This document shows, piece by piece, positions 6,582-13,841 of a DNA stretch of 21,018 nt. The stretch covers positions 1 through 21,018 of the forward strand of contig CAZKTU010000103.1 of assembly GCA_964555675.1 (NCBI GenBank). The letters run 5' to 3'. The first letter of the stretch is position 1, and every line of letters begins with the position of its first letter. Source of the DNA: CAIWXH01 sp964555675 (GTDB lineage Bacteria; Chloroflexota; Chloroflexia; Chloroflexales; Chloroflexaceae). The notes beneath the pieces were generated by a model, which saw nothing but the letters and a program-made list of their open reading frames with translations, had not been told where the DNA came from and searched no databases. The translations under genes were made by a program, and so were the position numbers.

Positions 6582-6654
6582 CTCCTTGCTCCTGGTGCTC
6601 TCGGGCAGGGCTCGGCCGACCGACAACTGGGATCGCGTCGGGCCTGCCGCCCCG

Positions 6655-6801
6655 CAGTCTTGCGGGAGGTGTGGAGGGCCTGGCCCTCCACGCCCACCCT
6701 CGTGGGGCCGAAGGCCCCGTGCCCCCCACAGTCTTGCGGGAGGGGTGGAGGGCTCGGCCCTCCACGTCCACCCGTTGCGGGGCCGAAGGCCCCGTGCCCC
6801 C
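6655..6801. repeat. Two tandem ~74-bp double-palindrome units
   Basis: Unit 1 (6655-6728) and unit 2 (6729-6801) both start CAGTCTTGCGGGAGG and end GGCCGAAGGCCCCGTGCCCCC. Each contains two hairpins: GTGGAGGGC/GCCCTCCAC (6671-6691 and 6745-6765) and GGGGCC/GGCCCC (6704-6718 in unit 1). Read on the minus strand the second hairpin has a C(TTCG)G loop, an extra-stable RNA tetraloop. The array lies between the oxidoreductase and pgi, both minus strand. It looks like a dispersed palindromic element rather than a gene. Confidence 0.85.
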
Positions 6802-6846
6802 GCCGCGGGCAGCGGCGAAGAGCGTAACTCGGTTACGAACCTTGTC

Positions 6847-7821
6847 TTAGCGCAGCAATGGCGCCACCTGCTCGGCGAAGATGTGCAGCGGCTCGTGGTC
6901 GTAGGCGATGCGCGGGAAGTAGGTGATAAAGTAGTTCGCGCCCGCGTCGGCGGCGGCCTGTAGCCGCTCGGCCACCTGGGCCGGCTCGCCAACGATCGCG
7001 TTGCGCTGCATCTCCTCAACGCTCCAGTTGTAGGTGGCTCGCACTGCGCGGGTCGTCTCCTCGATGTCGGCCCCGGGTTTGAGGAAGACGATGTTGGCGT
7101 TGGTCGACTTGATGATCTCGTCGTAGTTGCGGCCCAGCTTCGCGCAGTGCTCGCGCAGAATCGCCAGCTTGGCACTGATCACGTCCGGGTTGCCGCCGCC
7201 GACGTTACAGGCCATGCCATACTGAGCCACCAGCTTGAGGGTCACCTGCTCGCCGCCGCCGCCGATCCACAGCGACGGGTAGGGCTTCTGCACGCCCCGG
7301 GGCTCGTTGATCGGGCCGCGGATGTGGTAGTACTCGCCCTCGAAGGTCGGGGTCTCCTCGGTCCACATCTTGACCATGATCTGGGTGGCCTCGCGGAAGG
7401 CGCGCATGCGGTCGCGGGTCTCGGGGAAGCCGTAGCCGTAGGCCTTCCACTCGTGCTCGTACCAGCCGGCGCCGATGCCGTAGTAGAGCCGTCCGTGGCT
7501 GAGTACGTCGACCGTCGAGGCCATCTTGGCGGTGAGGGCCGGATTGCGATAGCCCAGGCAGGTCACCATCTGGCCGACCTTGACGCGCTGCGTATCGCGG
7601 GCCAGGGCCGCCGTGATCGTCCAGGCCTCGAACACGGTCTCCTGCTCGATGCGCGGCACGGTATGGAAGTGATCATAGAGCCAGATCGAGTCGTACACCG
7701 GCATCGCGTCGACGGCCTTCGCGACCCTGGTCATCGCCTCGTATTTCTCGATCGGGTCCGCGATCTCGATCAGGTCCAGCCGCCAGCCCTGGGGCACGAA
7801 CGTCCCGAACTGAATCGCCAT
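6847..7821 (-). CDS. LLM-class F420-dependent oxidoreductase, Rv1855c-like family
   Basis: This 324-residue protein has the luciferase-like monooxygenase (LLM) barrel fold. Motifs match the Rv1855c family (TIGR03560) closely: FGTFVPQGWRLDL at the N-terminus, DSIWLYDHFHTVP near 43-55, GQMVTCLGYRNPALTAKM, then VDVLSHGRLYYGIGAGWYEH and AYGYGFPETRDRM. A later PSLWIGGGGEQ segment fits the cofactor phosphate-binding part of the barrel. Family members are predicted to use deazaflavin F420 for hydride transfer, but the substrate is unknown. I chose ATG 7819-7821, because AGAGGA lies 7 nt upstream, over an ATG nine codons earlier. A TACAAT at 7863-7868 may be a -10, without a clear -35. It is divergent from the ROK kinase. 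Confidence 0.9.
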   Translation of the reverse strand: MAIQFGTFVPQGWRLDLIEIADPIEKYEAMTRVAKAVDAMPVYDSIWLYDHFHTVPRIEQETVFEAWTITAALARDTQRVKVGQMVTCLGYRNPALTAKMASTVDVLSHGRLYYGIGAGWYEHEWKAYGYGFPETRDRMRAFREATQIMVKMWTEETPTFEGEYYHIRGPINEPRGVQKPYPSLWIGGGGEQVTLKLVAQYGMACNVGGGNPDVISAKLAILREHCAKLGRNYDEIIKSTNANIVFLKPGADIEETTRAVRATYNWSVEEMQRNAIVGEPAQVAERLQAAADAGANYFITYFPRIAYDHEPLHIFAEQVAPLLR

Positions 7822-7931
7822 GCCAGTTTCCTCTGTGTTATAGTCCATCTGATTGCGCCCCTATTGTACCCCACCCGGCGACGCCGGCGGCGCTGCCCTC
7901 CCCGCTCGCCGCCACTCCGAAAGGCCTTCTG

Positions 7932-8900
7932 ATGCCCACCATCCTCGCGGGCGTCGATATCGGCGGGACCAAGTGCGCCCTCAGCCTGGCCGAGACGAGC
8001 CCGGGCGGTGCGCCGCGCATCCTGGCCGAGCGCCGCTTCGCCACGCCGCCCGCCCCAGACGCCATGGCCCGCATCGTCGCCGAGCTCGTCGCCCTCGCCC
8101 ATCAGCAGGGTGTCGCGCCTGTAGCGATCGGCGTGAGCTGCGGCGGCCCCCTCGACAGCCGGCGCGGGCTGCTCCTCTCGCCCCCCAACCTGCCCGGCTG
8201 GGATGCGCTCGATGTGCTCACGCCCCTGCGCGAGGCGTTCGGTGTGCCCGCAGCCCTACAGAATGACGCCAACGCCTGCGCCCTGGCCGAGTGGGCCTGG
8301 GGCGCCGGTCGCGGCCTGCGCCACGTGGTCTTTCTCACCTTCGGCACCGGCATGGGCGCCGGGCTCATCCTCGACGGGCGGCTCTACACCGGCGCCAGCG
8401 ACATGGCGGGCGAGGTCGGCCACGTGCGCCTCGCCGAGTGGGGGCCGGTCGGCTACGGCAAGCCCGGCTCGTTCGAGGGCTTCTGCAGCGGCGCGGGCAT
8501 CGCTCGTCTCGCCCGCGCGCTGGTCGAGGCCGAGCTACAGCTCGGGCGGCGCCCCGCTCTCTGCCCCAGCGCCGAAGGGCTGCCAGGGCTCACGGCCGAG
8601 CAGGTCGGCCGCGCGGCCGCCGGGGGCGACCCCCTGGCTCTGCGCGTGTTCGAGCACGTGGCCCGCCGGCTCGGGCAGGGCCTCGCCATCCTGATCGATA
8701 TCCTCAACCCCGAGCGGATCGTGATCGGCAGCATCTACGGACGCCAGCTGGCCTTGCTCGAGGCCGCCGTCGCCCGCGTGCTCGCCGAAGAGTGCTTGCC
8801 CCAGTCCCTGGCCGCCTGCAGCATCACCCCGGCGGGCCTCGGCGAAGCCGTCGGCGACTACGCGGCCCTCGCCGTCGCCCAGGATCTGCTGAGGGCCTAA
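7932..8900 (+). CDS. ROK-family sugar kinase
   Basis: This 322-residue protein is of the ROK (repressor, ORF, kinase) family and lacks an N-terminal helix-turn-helix, so it is a kinase rather than a repressor. It opens with the ATP phosphate-binding motif GVDIGGTKCALSLA (7-20). It has VSCGGPLDSRRG (68-79), the catalytic aspartate in QNDANACALAEWAWG (D112), and LTFGTGMGAGLILDGRLYTG followed by AGEVGHVRL, whose histidine (about H164) normally ligates zinc. The usual CxCGxxGCxE zinc motif is replaced by GYGKPGSFEGFCSG, so its cysteines are missing; I recall this as a known branch of the family. The substrate could be glucose, N-acetylglucosamine or another hexose; the GH84 enzyme downstream makes an amino sugar plausible. 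GAAAGG is 7 nt before ATG 7932. Confidence 0.92.
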   Translation: MPTILAGVDIGGTKCALSLAETSPGGAPRILAERRFATPPAPDAMARIVAELVALAHQQGVAPVAIGVSCGGPLDSRRGLLLSPPNLPGWDALDVLTPLREAFGVPAALQNDANACALAEWAWGAGRGLRHVVFLTFGTGMGAGLILDGRLYTGASDMAGEVGHVRLAEWGPVGYGKPGSFEGFCSGAGIARLARALVEAELQLGRRPALCPSAEGLPGLTAEQVGRAAAGGDPLALRVFEHVARRLGQGLAILIDILNPERIVIGSIYGRQLALLEAAVARVLAEECLPQSLAACSITPAGLGEAVGDYAALAVAQDLLRA

Positions 8901-9202
8901 CCAACCGCCGAGCTGTCCGCAAGCTCAACCGGGCAGCTTGGAACGGCACAGCCCGAGGTAATGCCCAGGCGGTATGGTTGACGACGACCCTCTGAGCCAG
9001 GACGACGGGCGGCTCGTCGTCGCCACGCAGCGCTACCGCAATCGGCCCTGGAGCGCCGCCCTGCGCGCAATCTGGGACCGTTATCCCGGCGCGGCCGCGC
9101 TCTGGGCGGAGGGCGAAACCCGGCCCAGGCTGAGCGCGCACACCGCGCGCGTAAGGCACATGCGCCCCACGCGATCAAGACCCTGAAGGTGCGGTTTACC
9201 CC
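8901..9202 (+). other. Intergenic stretch between ROK kinase and GH84 genes
   Basis: This 302-bp gap has no clear promoter or terminator. Its only plausible content is the weak 70-codon frame at 8974-9186, listed separately. Confidence 0.5.
8974..9186 (+). CDS. Doubtful small ORF, hypothetical 70-residue protein
   Basis: An ATG-initiated 70-codon frame fills most of the gap between the ROK kinase and the GH84 gene, on the same strand as both. The first ~50 codons have GC-rich third positions like neighbouring genes and encode a plausible segment (RYRNRPWSAALRAIWDRYPG), with AGGCGG almost abutting the start codon. The last ~20 codons (RHMRPTRSRP end) look like non-coding translation. I recognise no family. 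It may be a real small protein, the remnant of a decayed gene, or chance in GC-rich DNA. Confidence 0.3.
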   Translation: MVDDDPLSQDDGRLVVATQRYRNRPWSAALRAIWDRYPGAAALWAEGETRPRLSAHTARVRHMRPTRSRP

Positions 9203-10621
9203 ATGACACTCACCGAACGCCAGGCCCATGCCCCCGCGGCGGCGCCCGCTTCGCCCTTCGCCGTGCGCGGCGTGGTCGAGGGCTTCTACGGGCCGCCCTA
9301 CACCTTCCCCGAGCGCGACGATCTGATCGCCTGGATGGGGCGGCGCGGCCTGAACAGCTACCTGTACGGGCCGAAGAACGATCGGCAGCACCGCAACCGC
9401 TGGCGCGAGCCCTACCCCGCCGAGGTCATGGCCCGCTTCGGCGTCACGGCGCGGGCGGCCGCCGCGGCCGGGGTGAGCTTCTGTTACGGCCTGAGCCCGA
9501 GCGTCTCGATCGTCTACAGCGACCCCGGCGAGCTCGAGCTGATCACGGCCAAGCTGGGGGCCTTCTACGACCTGGGGGTGCGCTCCTTCAGCCTCTTCTT
9601 CGACGACGTCGCGCCGGCCTTCCGCCACGCGGCCGACGGCCTGGCGTTCGGCAGTTTCGCCCAGGCCCAGGCTACCCTTGCCAACCAGGTCTTCGCCTGG
9701 CTCCAGGCCCGCGACCCGGCCTGCGCCCTGAGCATGTGCCCGACCGACTACTGGGGCGGGCCGCCCTTCAGCCCGTACCTGCACGAGCTTGGGGCGCGCC
9801 TGCACCCGGCCATCGAGGTCTTCTACACCGGCCGCGCCGTGTGTGCGCCGACGATCGGCCGCGAGGAGGCCCTGGCCTTCGGGGCGGCCCTGCAACGCCC
9901 GCCGATCATCTGGGACAACTACCCGGTCAACGACCTGGCGATGCGGGGCGAGCTGCACATCGGACCGCTGCGCGGGCGCGACCCGGGGCTGCATACGGCG
10001 GTGCGGGGGTTGCTCGCCAACCCGCTGCTGCAGGCCGAGGCCTCGAAGATCGCCCTGGGCACCGTGGCCGACTACCTGGCCGACCCGGCCGGCTACACCC
10101 CCGAGGCGGCCTGGCTGCGGGCCCTCGACGACGTGGGCGGGGCGGCGAGCCTGGGGGCCCTGCTGCGCTTCGGCGAGTGCTCGCTGGGCTCGCCCCTGGG
10201 TGGCGACGCGGCGCCCCGGCTGGCCGCCCTGACCGCCGCGGCCCTGGGTGAGCTACGGGCGGGGCGCGTGGGCGCGCGCGCGGCCCTGGGCGAGCTTGGC
10301 GCCTACCTGGGCGAGCTCGACGAGGCCAGCTACCACCTCAAGAATCGCCTGGACAACCTGGCCCTGCGGGCCAACCTGCTGCCCTGGCTCGAGCTGGCCG
10401 ATCTCTGGTGCGACATGGGGCGGCGGGCCATCAGCTGCCTGGAGGCCCTCGAAGACGGCCAGGCCCACGCGGCGCCCCTGGGCGAGCTGCGCGAGCTCCT
10501 GGCGGAGGCGCGGGGCCATCACAAGGTCTACGCGGGGGATGTGCTGGGGGAGCTGGGCGAGTACGTCCTCAGGGCGGGCCATCCAGCCCGCAACCGCAGC
10601 GCGGCGGGGGCGAGTGGCTAG
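9203..10621 (+). CDS. GH84 beta-N-acetylglucosaminidase (O-GlcNAcase-like)
   Basis: This 472-residue protein matches the catalytic barrel of glycoside hydrolase family 84. The N-terminal motif RGVVEGFYGPPYTF (22-35) and YGPKNDRQHR (55-64) form part of the substrate pocket. SLFFDDVAPAF carries the paired catalytic aspartates (D134, D135) used in substrate-assisted hydrolysis through the 2-acetamido group. WDNYPVND (237-244) is another family signature. The C-terminal ~150 residues are helical, as in bacterial GH84 enzymes. There is no signal peptide, so it should act in the cytoplasm on terminal beta-GlcNAc. A ROK kinase upstream on the same strand could phosphorylate the released sugar. Translation probably starts at ATG 9203; a weak AAGGTG lies about 12 nt upstream. 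Confidence 0.92.
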   Translation: MTLTERQAHAPAAAPASPFAVRGVVEGFYGPPYTFPERDDLIAWMGRRGLNSYLYGPKNDRQHRNRWREPYPAEVMARFGVTARAAAAAGVSFCYGLSPSVSIVYSDPGELELITAKLGAFYDLGVRSFSLFFDDVAPAFRHAADGLAFGSFAQAQATLANQVFAWLQARDPACALSMCPTDYWGGPPFSPYLHELGARLHPAIEVFYTGRAVCAPTIGREEALAFGAALQRPPIIWDNYPVNDLAMRGELHIGPLRGRDPGLHTAVRGLLANPLLQAEASKIALGTVADYLADPAGYTPEAAWLRALDDVGGAASLGALLRFGECSLGSPLGGDAAPRLAALTAAALGELRAGRVGARAALGELGAYLGELDEASYHLKNRLDNLALRANLLPWLELADLWCDMGRRAISCLEALEDGQAHAAPLGELRELLAEARGHHKVYAGDVLGELGEYVLRAGHPARNRSAAGASG

Positions 10622-11952
10622 GCGACCCGGCGGGCGGCGGGGCGGCGTTCGCTCTCGGTCAGGGCGAGGAAGGCGCGGACCACGGCGGGGTCGAAGAGGC
10701 AGCCGGCGTGAGAGCTGATATAGGCCCGCACCTGCTCGTTGCTCCAGGCGCCGCGGTAGGGCCTGTTCGAGGTGAGGGCGTCCCACACATCGACCACCGC
10801 GAAGATGCGGGCAGCCATGGGGATCTCGTCGCCCTTGAGGCCGCGGGGGTAGCCCGAGCCGTCCCAGCGCTCGTGGTGGCAGTACGGAATATCGAGGGCG
10901 GGGCGCAGGAACTCGATCGGCTCGAGCAGATTGCGGGCGTACTCGGGGTGGCGGCGCATCACGCCCCACTCGTCCTCCGAGAGGGGGCCGGGCTTGTGAA
11001 GGATGGCGTCGGGGATGCCGATCTTGCCGATGTCGTGGAGCAGGGCGCCGCGGCGGAAGTGCTCGAGGGACTCGCCGCTCAGGCCCATAGCGCGGGCCAG
11101 GCGCAGGCTCATCGTGGTCACGCGGGTACTGTGGCCCTCGGTCTCGTGGTCGCGCAGGTCGAGGGCGTGGGACCAGCCGCTGAGGGTCACATCATACGAG
11201 TCGACCAGGGCCATATGGGCCCGCTCGAGGGCCCGACGCTGCCAGAGGATCTGCTCCTCGGCGCTCTTGCGCTCGGTGATATCGCGGGCGACCCCCTCGA
11301 TCGCGATCAGGCGGCCCTTGGGATCATACACCGGCACATTGCGCTGCTCGGTCCAGATCACCGTACCATTCTTGCGCACCCAGCGCAGCTCGACGGGCAG
11401 ACCGTCGGCCATACGGCCGCGGCCCATCACCACCAGGCGGTCGCGGTCGTCGGGGTGGATGAGCTTATAGGCCAGGTCGGGGTCGGCGTAGAACTCGTCG
11501 GGGGAGTAGCCGGCCAGGCCGAGGGCGGCCGGGCTGACATACTCGAAGGCGCAGTCGGGGTAGAGCCGCAGGCGGTAGATCATGTCGGGCACGTGCTCGG
11601 CCAGGAGCCTGAGGCGTCGCTCGCTGAGGTCGAAGCTGGCGATGACCCGCGTCACGATCAGGTAGAGCACCCCTGTCGAGACCGCGACGAAGACCAGGCC
11701 CTTGATCAGCTCGGCTATGATAGCCGGGCTGGCGAGCTGCCCGGCCACCATGAAGAGCGCCAGGTCGGAACCGACGATCCAGAGCGTGACCACGAGGGCA
11801 TAGAGCAGGGCGATGCGGGTGGCGGCGCGTTGCTCTGTTCGCGGCGGTGAGAGGAAGGAGGGGCGACCCCGAGCGTGTCGGAGCCCCTCGAGCTTGGTGG
11901 CCGGATTTTCGTAGAGCAACACCGTCTCGCCTGTCTGCCGCACCGGCCACAC
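10618..11952 (-). CDS. Membrane PAS/HD-GYP protein, probable c-di-GMP phosphodiesterase
   Basis: This protein of up to 444 residues has two predicted transmembrane helices (about 47-68 and 82-104), a PAS domain (about 110-228, ending ARDITERKSAEEQ), a short coiled linker and a C-terminal HD-GYP domain (about 250-440). The HD dyad is in GALLHDIGKIGIPDAIL (H306, D307), and HHERWDGSGYPRGLKGDEIP (359-378) carries the GYP motif. An intact HD-GYP domain with these residues usually hydrolyses cyclic di-GMP. It has no receiver domain, so input probably comes from the membrane region or the PAS ligand. The start is uncertain: GTG 11952 is the longest choice, while GTG 11922 has AGGCGAG upstream. Its TAG overlaps the GH84 TAG tail to tail. 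Confidence 0.93.
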   Translation of the reverse strand: MWPVRQTGETVLLYENPATKLEGLRHARGRPSFLSPPRTEQRAATRIALLYALVVTLWIVGSDLALFMVAGQLASPAIIAELIKGLVFVAVSTGVLYLIVTRVIASFDLSERRLRLLAEHVPDMIYRLRLYPDCAFEYVSPAALGLAGYSPDEFYADPDLAYKLIHPDDRDRLVVMGRGRMADGLPVELRWVRKNGTVIWTEQRNVPVYDPKGRLIAIEGVARDITERKSAEEQILWQRRALERAHMALVDSYDVTLSGWSHALDLRDHETEGHSTRVTTMSLRLARAMGLSGESLEHFRRGALLHDIGKIGIPDAILHKPGPLSEDEWGVMRRHPEYARNLLEPIEFLRPALDIPYCHHERWDGSGYPRGLKGDEIPMAARIFAVVDVWDALTSNRPYRGAWSNEQVRAYISSHAGCLFDPAVVRAFLALTESERRPAARRVA

Positions 11953-12465
11953 TGTGGCTTGGCGGTCCGTATGGGCGGTTGACGCGTCGCGCGACCGATT
12001 GAGAGCAGTGAGAGTGAAGGGGCGGTCGGGCGTAGCAGGACTCTACCAGCCCGTTTGATTCCTATGGGTTCGGAAGCCTTAACGTCAGCTTCCGATTCGT
12101 TCACCAATTCTTTGTTCTTTCCGGCACATTTTAGCATATTCTAGAGTTATACATGGTAGGGGCTTCGTAAGCCCCACTTTGGAACATATGAGCCTCTCTC
12201 GACGTCTAAGCTTTGTGAGAGGCCCATAGCTCTGTGACAGGAGTGTCAGGTTTTTGGCACGTTGCTTGTTACAGAGATGCGGTATGATACTTGTGCGGGC
12301 GGTCACTCTCTGACGAGTTCGTACACCGCAGTACGCGTCGGACGACAACCCACGGGAGTCGCTCTGGACTGGATACCGGAGCGGATCAACCTTCATCGCA
12401 GCAGCAACGCACTAGGGCGCTCACAGCCGCCAGGTTGAACCGGGATCCACAGAAAGGACGCTGCT
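11953..12465. other. AT-richer 513-bp intergenic island with inverted repeats
   Basis: Between the HD-GYP gene and the small acidic-protein gene the DNA (especially 12050-12290) is visibly poorer in GC than its surroundings. It holds several inverted repeats: CGGAAGC/GCTTCCG (12071-12077 with 12088-12094), GGGGCTT/AAGCCCC (12159-12175), GCCTCTC/GAGAGGC (12192-12198 with 12217-12223), and CTCTGTGACA/TGTTACAGAG (12230-12239 with 12267-12276, one wobble). No open frame in it looks coding. It probably holds divergent promoters and long leaders. Confidence 0.7.
12262..12288 (+). promoter_or_regulatory. Candidate promoter for the 12466 gene
   Basis: TATGAT (12283-12288) is preceded by TTGCTT (12262-12267) at a short 15-nt spacing. 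The -35 overlaps the distal arm of the 12230-12276 inverted repeat, which could be an operator. The leader to the GTG start would be about 170 nt. Confidence 0.4.
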
Positions 12466-12876
12466 GTGACCGACATCGACATCGAAGGCTTGAGCATCGA
12501 GGAGCTGGAGAACCTGCGCGACGCAGTGAACCAGCGTCTGCTGCAGCTCCGCTACAGCAATCGTCACACCCTCCCTGAGCTGCTGCGGATGCTCGAAGAG
12601 CTCAAGACGGTGCTCAACGACCAGGGCAAGCAGTGGCGCTCGCTCGAGCGCTGGCAGTGGATGGACGGCCAGATCCGGTTCTGGCTCAACCCGACCGACC
12701 AGGTACAGTACCAGTCGGGCTGGTTCACCATCGACGAGCTGCTGCAGTGGTCACGCAACAGGGGCCCGGTGATTGTCCACGAAGAGGACGACGAGGACGA
12801 GAGCGAGCCCTGGACGGATGTAGACGGCGTGCGCATTCGCTGGCTCCCTGACGGGACCATGCTGCGCGACGGCTGA
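12466..12876 (+). CDS. Conserved-looking small acidic protein of unknown function
   Basis: This 136-residue soluble protein has no family that I recognise. Residues about 8-60 are heptad-rich and likely form a helical hairpin or coiled coil (LSIEELENLRDAVNQRLLQL, then a LPELLRMLEELKTVLN helix). A Trp-rich middle segment (SLERWQWMDGQIRFWLNP) and a FTIDELLQWSRNRGP stretch follow. Residues about 103-112 form an acidic run (EEDDEDESE) before a short C-terminal strand region. The start is GTG 12466, supported by AAAGGA 7 nt upstream. Codon use is like the neighbours. The gene stands alone between a candidate promoter and a strong terminator, so it is a monocistronic unit. Nothing in the sequence fixes its role. 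Confidence 0.8.
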   Translation: MTDIDIEGLSIEELENLRDAVNQRLLQLRYSNRHTLPELLRMLEELKTVLNDQGKQWRSLERWQWMDGQIRFWLNPTDQVQYQSGWFTIDELLQWSRNRGPVIVHEEDDEDESEPWTDVDGVRIRWLPDGTMLRDG

Positions 12877-12886
12877 TACAGATAGG

Positions 12887-12920
12887 GGCGGGCGCCACCC
12901 GGGCGCCCGCCTCGGTTTTT
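12887..12920 (+). terminator. Intrinsic terminator after the 12466 gene
   Basis: A perfect 10-bp GC stem (GGCGGGCGCC / GGCGCCCGCC) with a 5-nt loop is followed, after TCGG, by five T residues. It begins 10 nt after the stop codon and is the clearest rho-independent terminator in the window. Confidence 0.9.
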
Positions 12921-13002
12921 CTGGCCTGAAGCTCAGACTGGCCCACGGGCTGGTGCGCTCGGCTGCGACGGGCGCGCGCCGGCCCGCCTGTAGTGCGAGA
13001 CT

Positions 13003-13755
13003 ATGCGCTCCGATTTTTTTGGGCTGGACTTCGCGGGGCCGCCGTTTGTGCTCTTCTCGCCCCAGCATCTGCTGCCCCTGGCGGCGATCGTGGCCGTCTG
13101 TGTGCTGATCGCCTGGCTGACCCCCCGGCTTAGCCCGCGGGGGCGCGAGGGGTTGCGCTGGGGGTTGGCCGGCTTCTGTGTCGCCAACTGGCTGGGCTGG
13201 GATCTCTGGCAGATCGCCAACGGGCTGTGGAGCGTTCAGTACTCGCTGCCGCTGCACCTCTGCACCCTCTCGGTGCCCCTGGCGGCGCTCATGCTGGGCA
13301 GGCGCAGCTACACGCTCTACCAGTTGCTCTACTTCTGGGGGTTCGCCGGGGCCACACAGGCCCTGCTGACGCCCGACCTGCAGGCCAACGGCTTCAACTT
13401 CCCCCACTTCGTCTACTGGATCTTCTGGACCTCCCACGGCGTGATCCTATGGGCGGTGGTCTATGCGGCGGCGGCTTGGGGCTTCAGGCCGACGTGGCGC
13501 TCGATCCTGACCGCGATCCTGATCACCAACCTGGTCCTGGTCGTGGTCGGCGTGGTCAACTGGCTGACGGGCGGCAACTATATGTTTATCGCCCGCAAGC
13601 CCGAGTATGCCACCCTGATCGACTATCTGGGGCCCTGGCCCTGGTATATCATCCCGCTGCAGCTGATCGGCCTGGGTGCGTTTGTGCTGGTCTATCTGCC
13701 CTACGCGGTGCGCGACTGGGCGGCGCGGCGCGGGGCGGCCCCAGCGACCGGCTGA
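13003..13755 (+). CDS. TIGR02206/YwaF-like integral membrane protein
   Basis: This 250-residue protein has about seven hydrophobic segments (roughly 20-38, 52-70, 82-98, 104-122, 134-154, 168-187 and 214-233). Conserved-looking polar residues inside or beside the helices fit the YwaF/TIGR02206 family: FSPQHLLPL (H22), LPLHLCTLSVPL (H85), TQALLTPDL (D125), FPHFVYW (H135) and TSHGVIL (H145). The histidine and aspartate set hints at a metal site or intramembrane catalysis, but the family's function is not established. It lies 82 nt after the terminator. The ATG at 13003 has no clear ribosome-binding site. The protein ends with a basic cytoplasmic-looking tail. Confidence 0.85.
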   Translation: MRSDFFGLDFAGPPFVLFSPQHLLPLAAIVAVCVLIAWLTPRLSPRGREGLRWGLAGFCVANWLGWDLWQIANGLWSVQYSLPLHLCTLSVPLAALMLGRRSYTLYQLLYFWGFAGATQALLTPDLQANGFNFPHFVYWIFWTSHGVILWAVVYAAAAWGFRPTWRSILTAILITNLVLVVVGVVNWLTGGNYMFIARKPEYATLIDYLGPWPWYIIPLQLIGLGAFVLVYLPYAVRDWAARRGAAPATG

Positions 13756-13789
13756 GCCGCCGCTCATCGCACGATTGTGCTACTCGGGC

Positions 13790-13818
13790 TTTCCAAAAGC
13801 GACCCGGTATGGTATAAT
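13790..13818 (+). promoter_or_regulatory. Extended -10 promoter for the membrane protein-gyrB unit
   Basis: A consensus TATAAT (13813-13818) is preceded by TGG, giving an extended -10. TTTCCA (13790-13795) sits at 17-nt spacing as a moderate -35. The predicted start is near 13825, giving a leader under 20 nt before the TTG start at 13842. Confidence 0.75.
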
Positions 13819-13841
13819 GACTGGGTTGTGAGGAGGGCCCA

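Noticed and set aside
6655..6801. CRISPR array
   Set aside because: There are only two ~74-bp direct units with no unique spacers; the units are internally palindromic, unlike CRISPR repeats.
6582..7175. Upstream extension of pgi through the repeat region and into the oxidoreductase gene
   Set aside because: The extension is Pro/Arg-rich repeat translation that overlaps the oxidoreductase. ATG 6581 has a good ribosome-binding site and the family N-terminus.
8897..9994. 365-codon minus-strand open frame opposite the GH84 gene
   Set aside because: The plus frame carries the GH84 catalytic motifs, and the antisense frame is compositionally biased.
11715..12137. 140-codon minus-strand frame overlapping the HD-GYP start
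   Set aside because: It is out of frame with the HD-GYP protein, crosses AT-rich non-coding DNA and has low-complexity composition.
12291..12578. 95-codon plus-strand open frame in the leader of the 12466 gene
   Set aside because: The product is Arg/Ser/Thr-rich and overlaps the better supported GTG-started gene in another frame.
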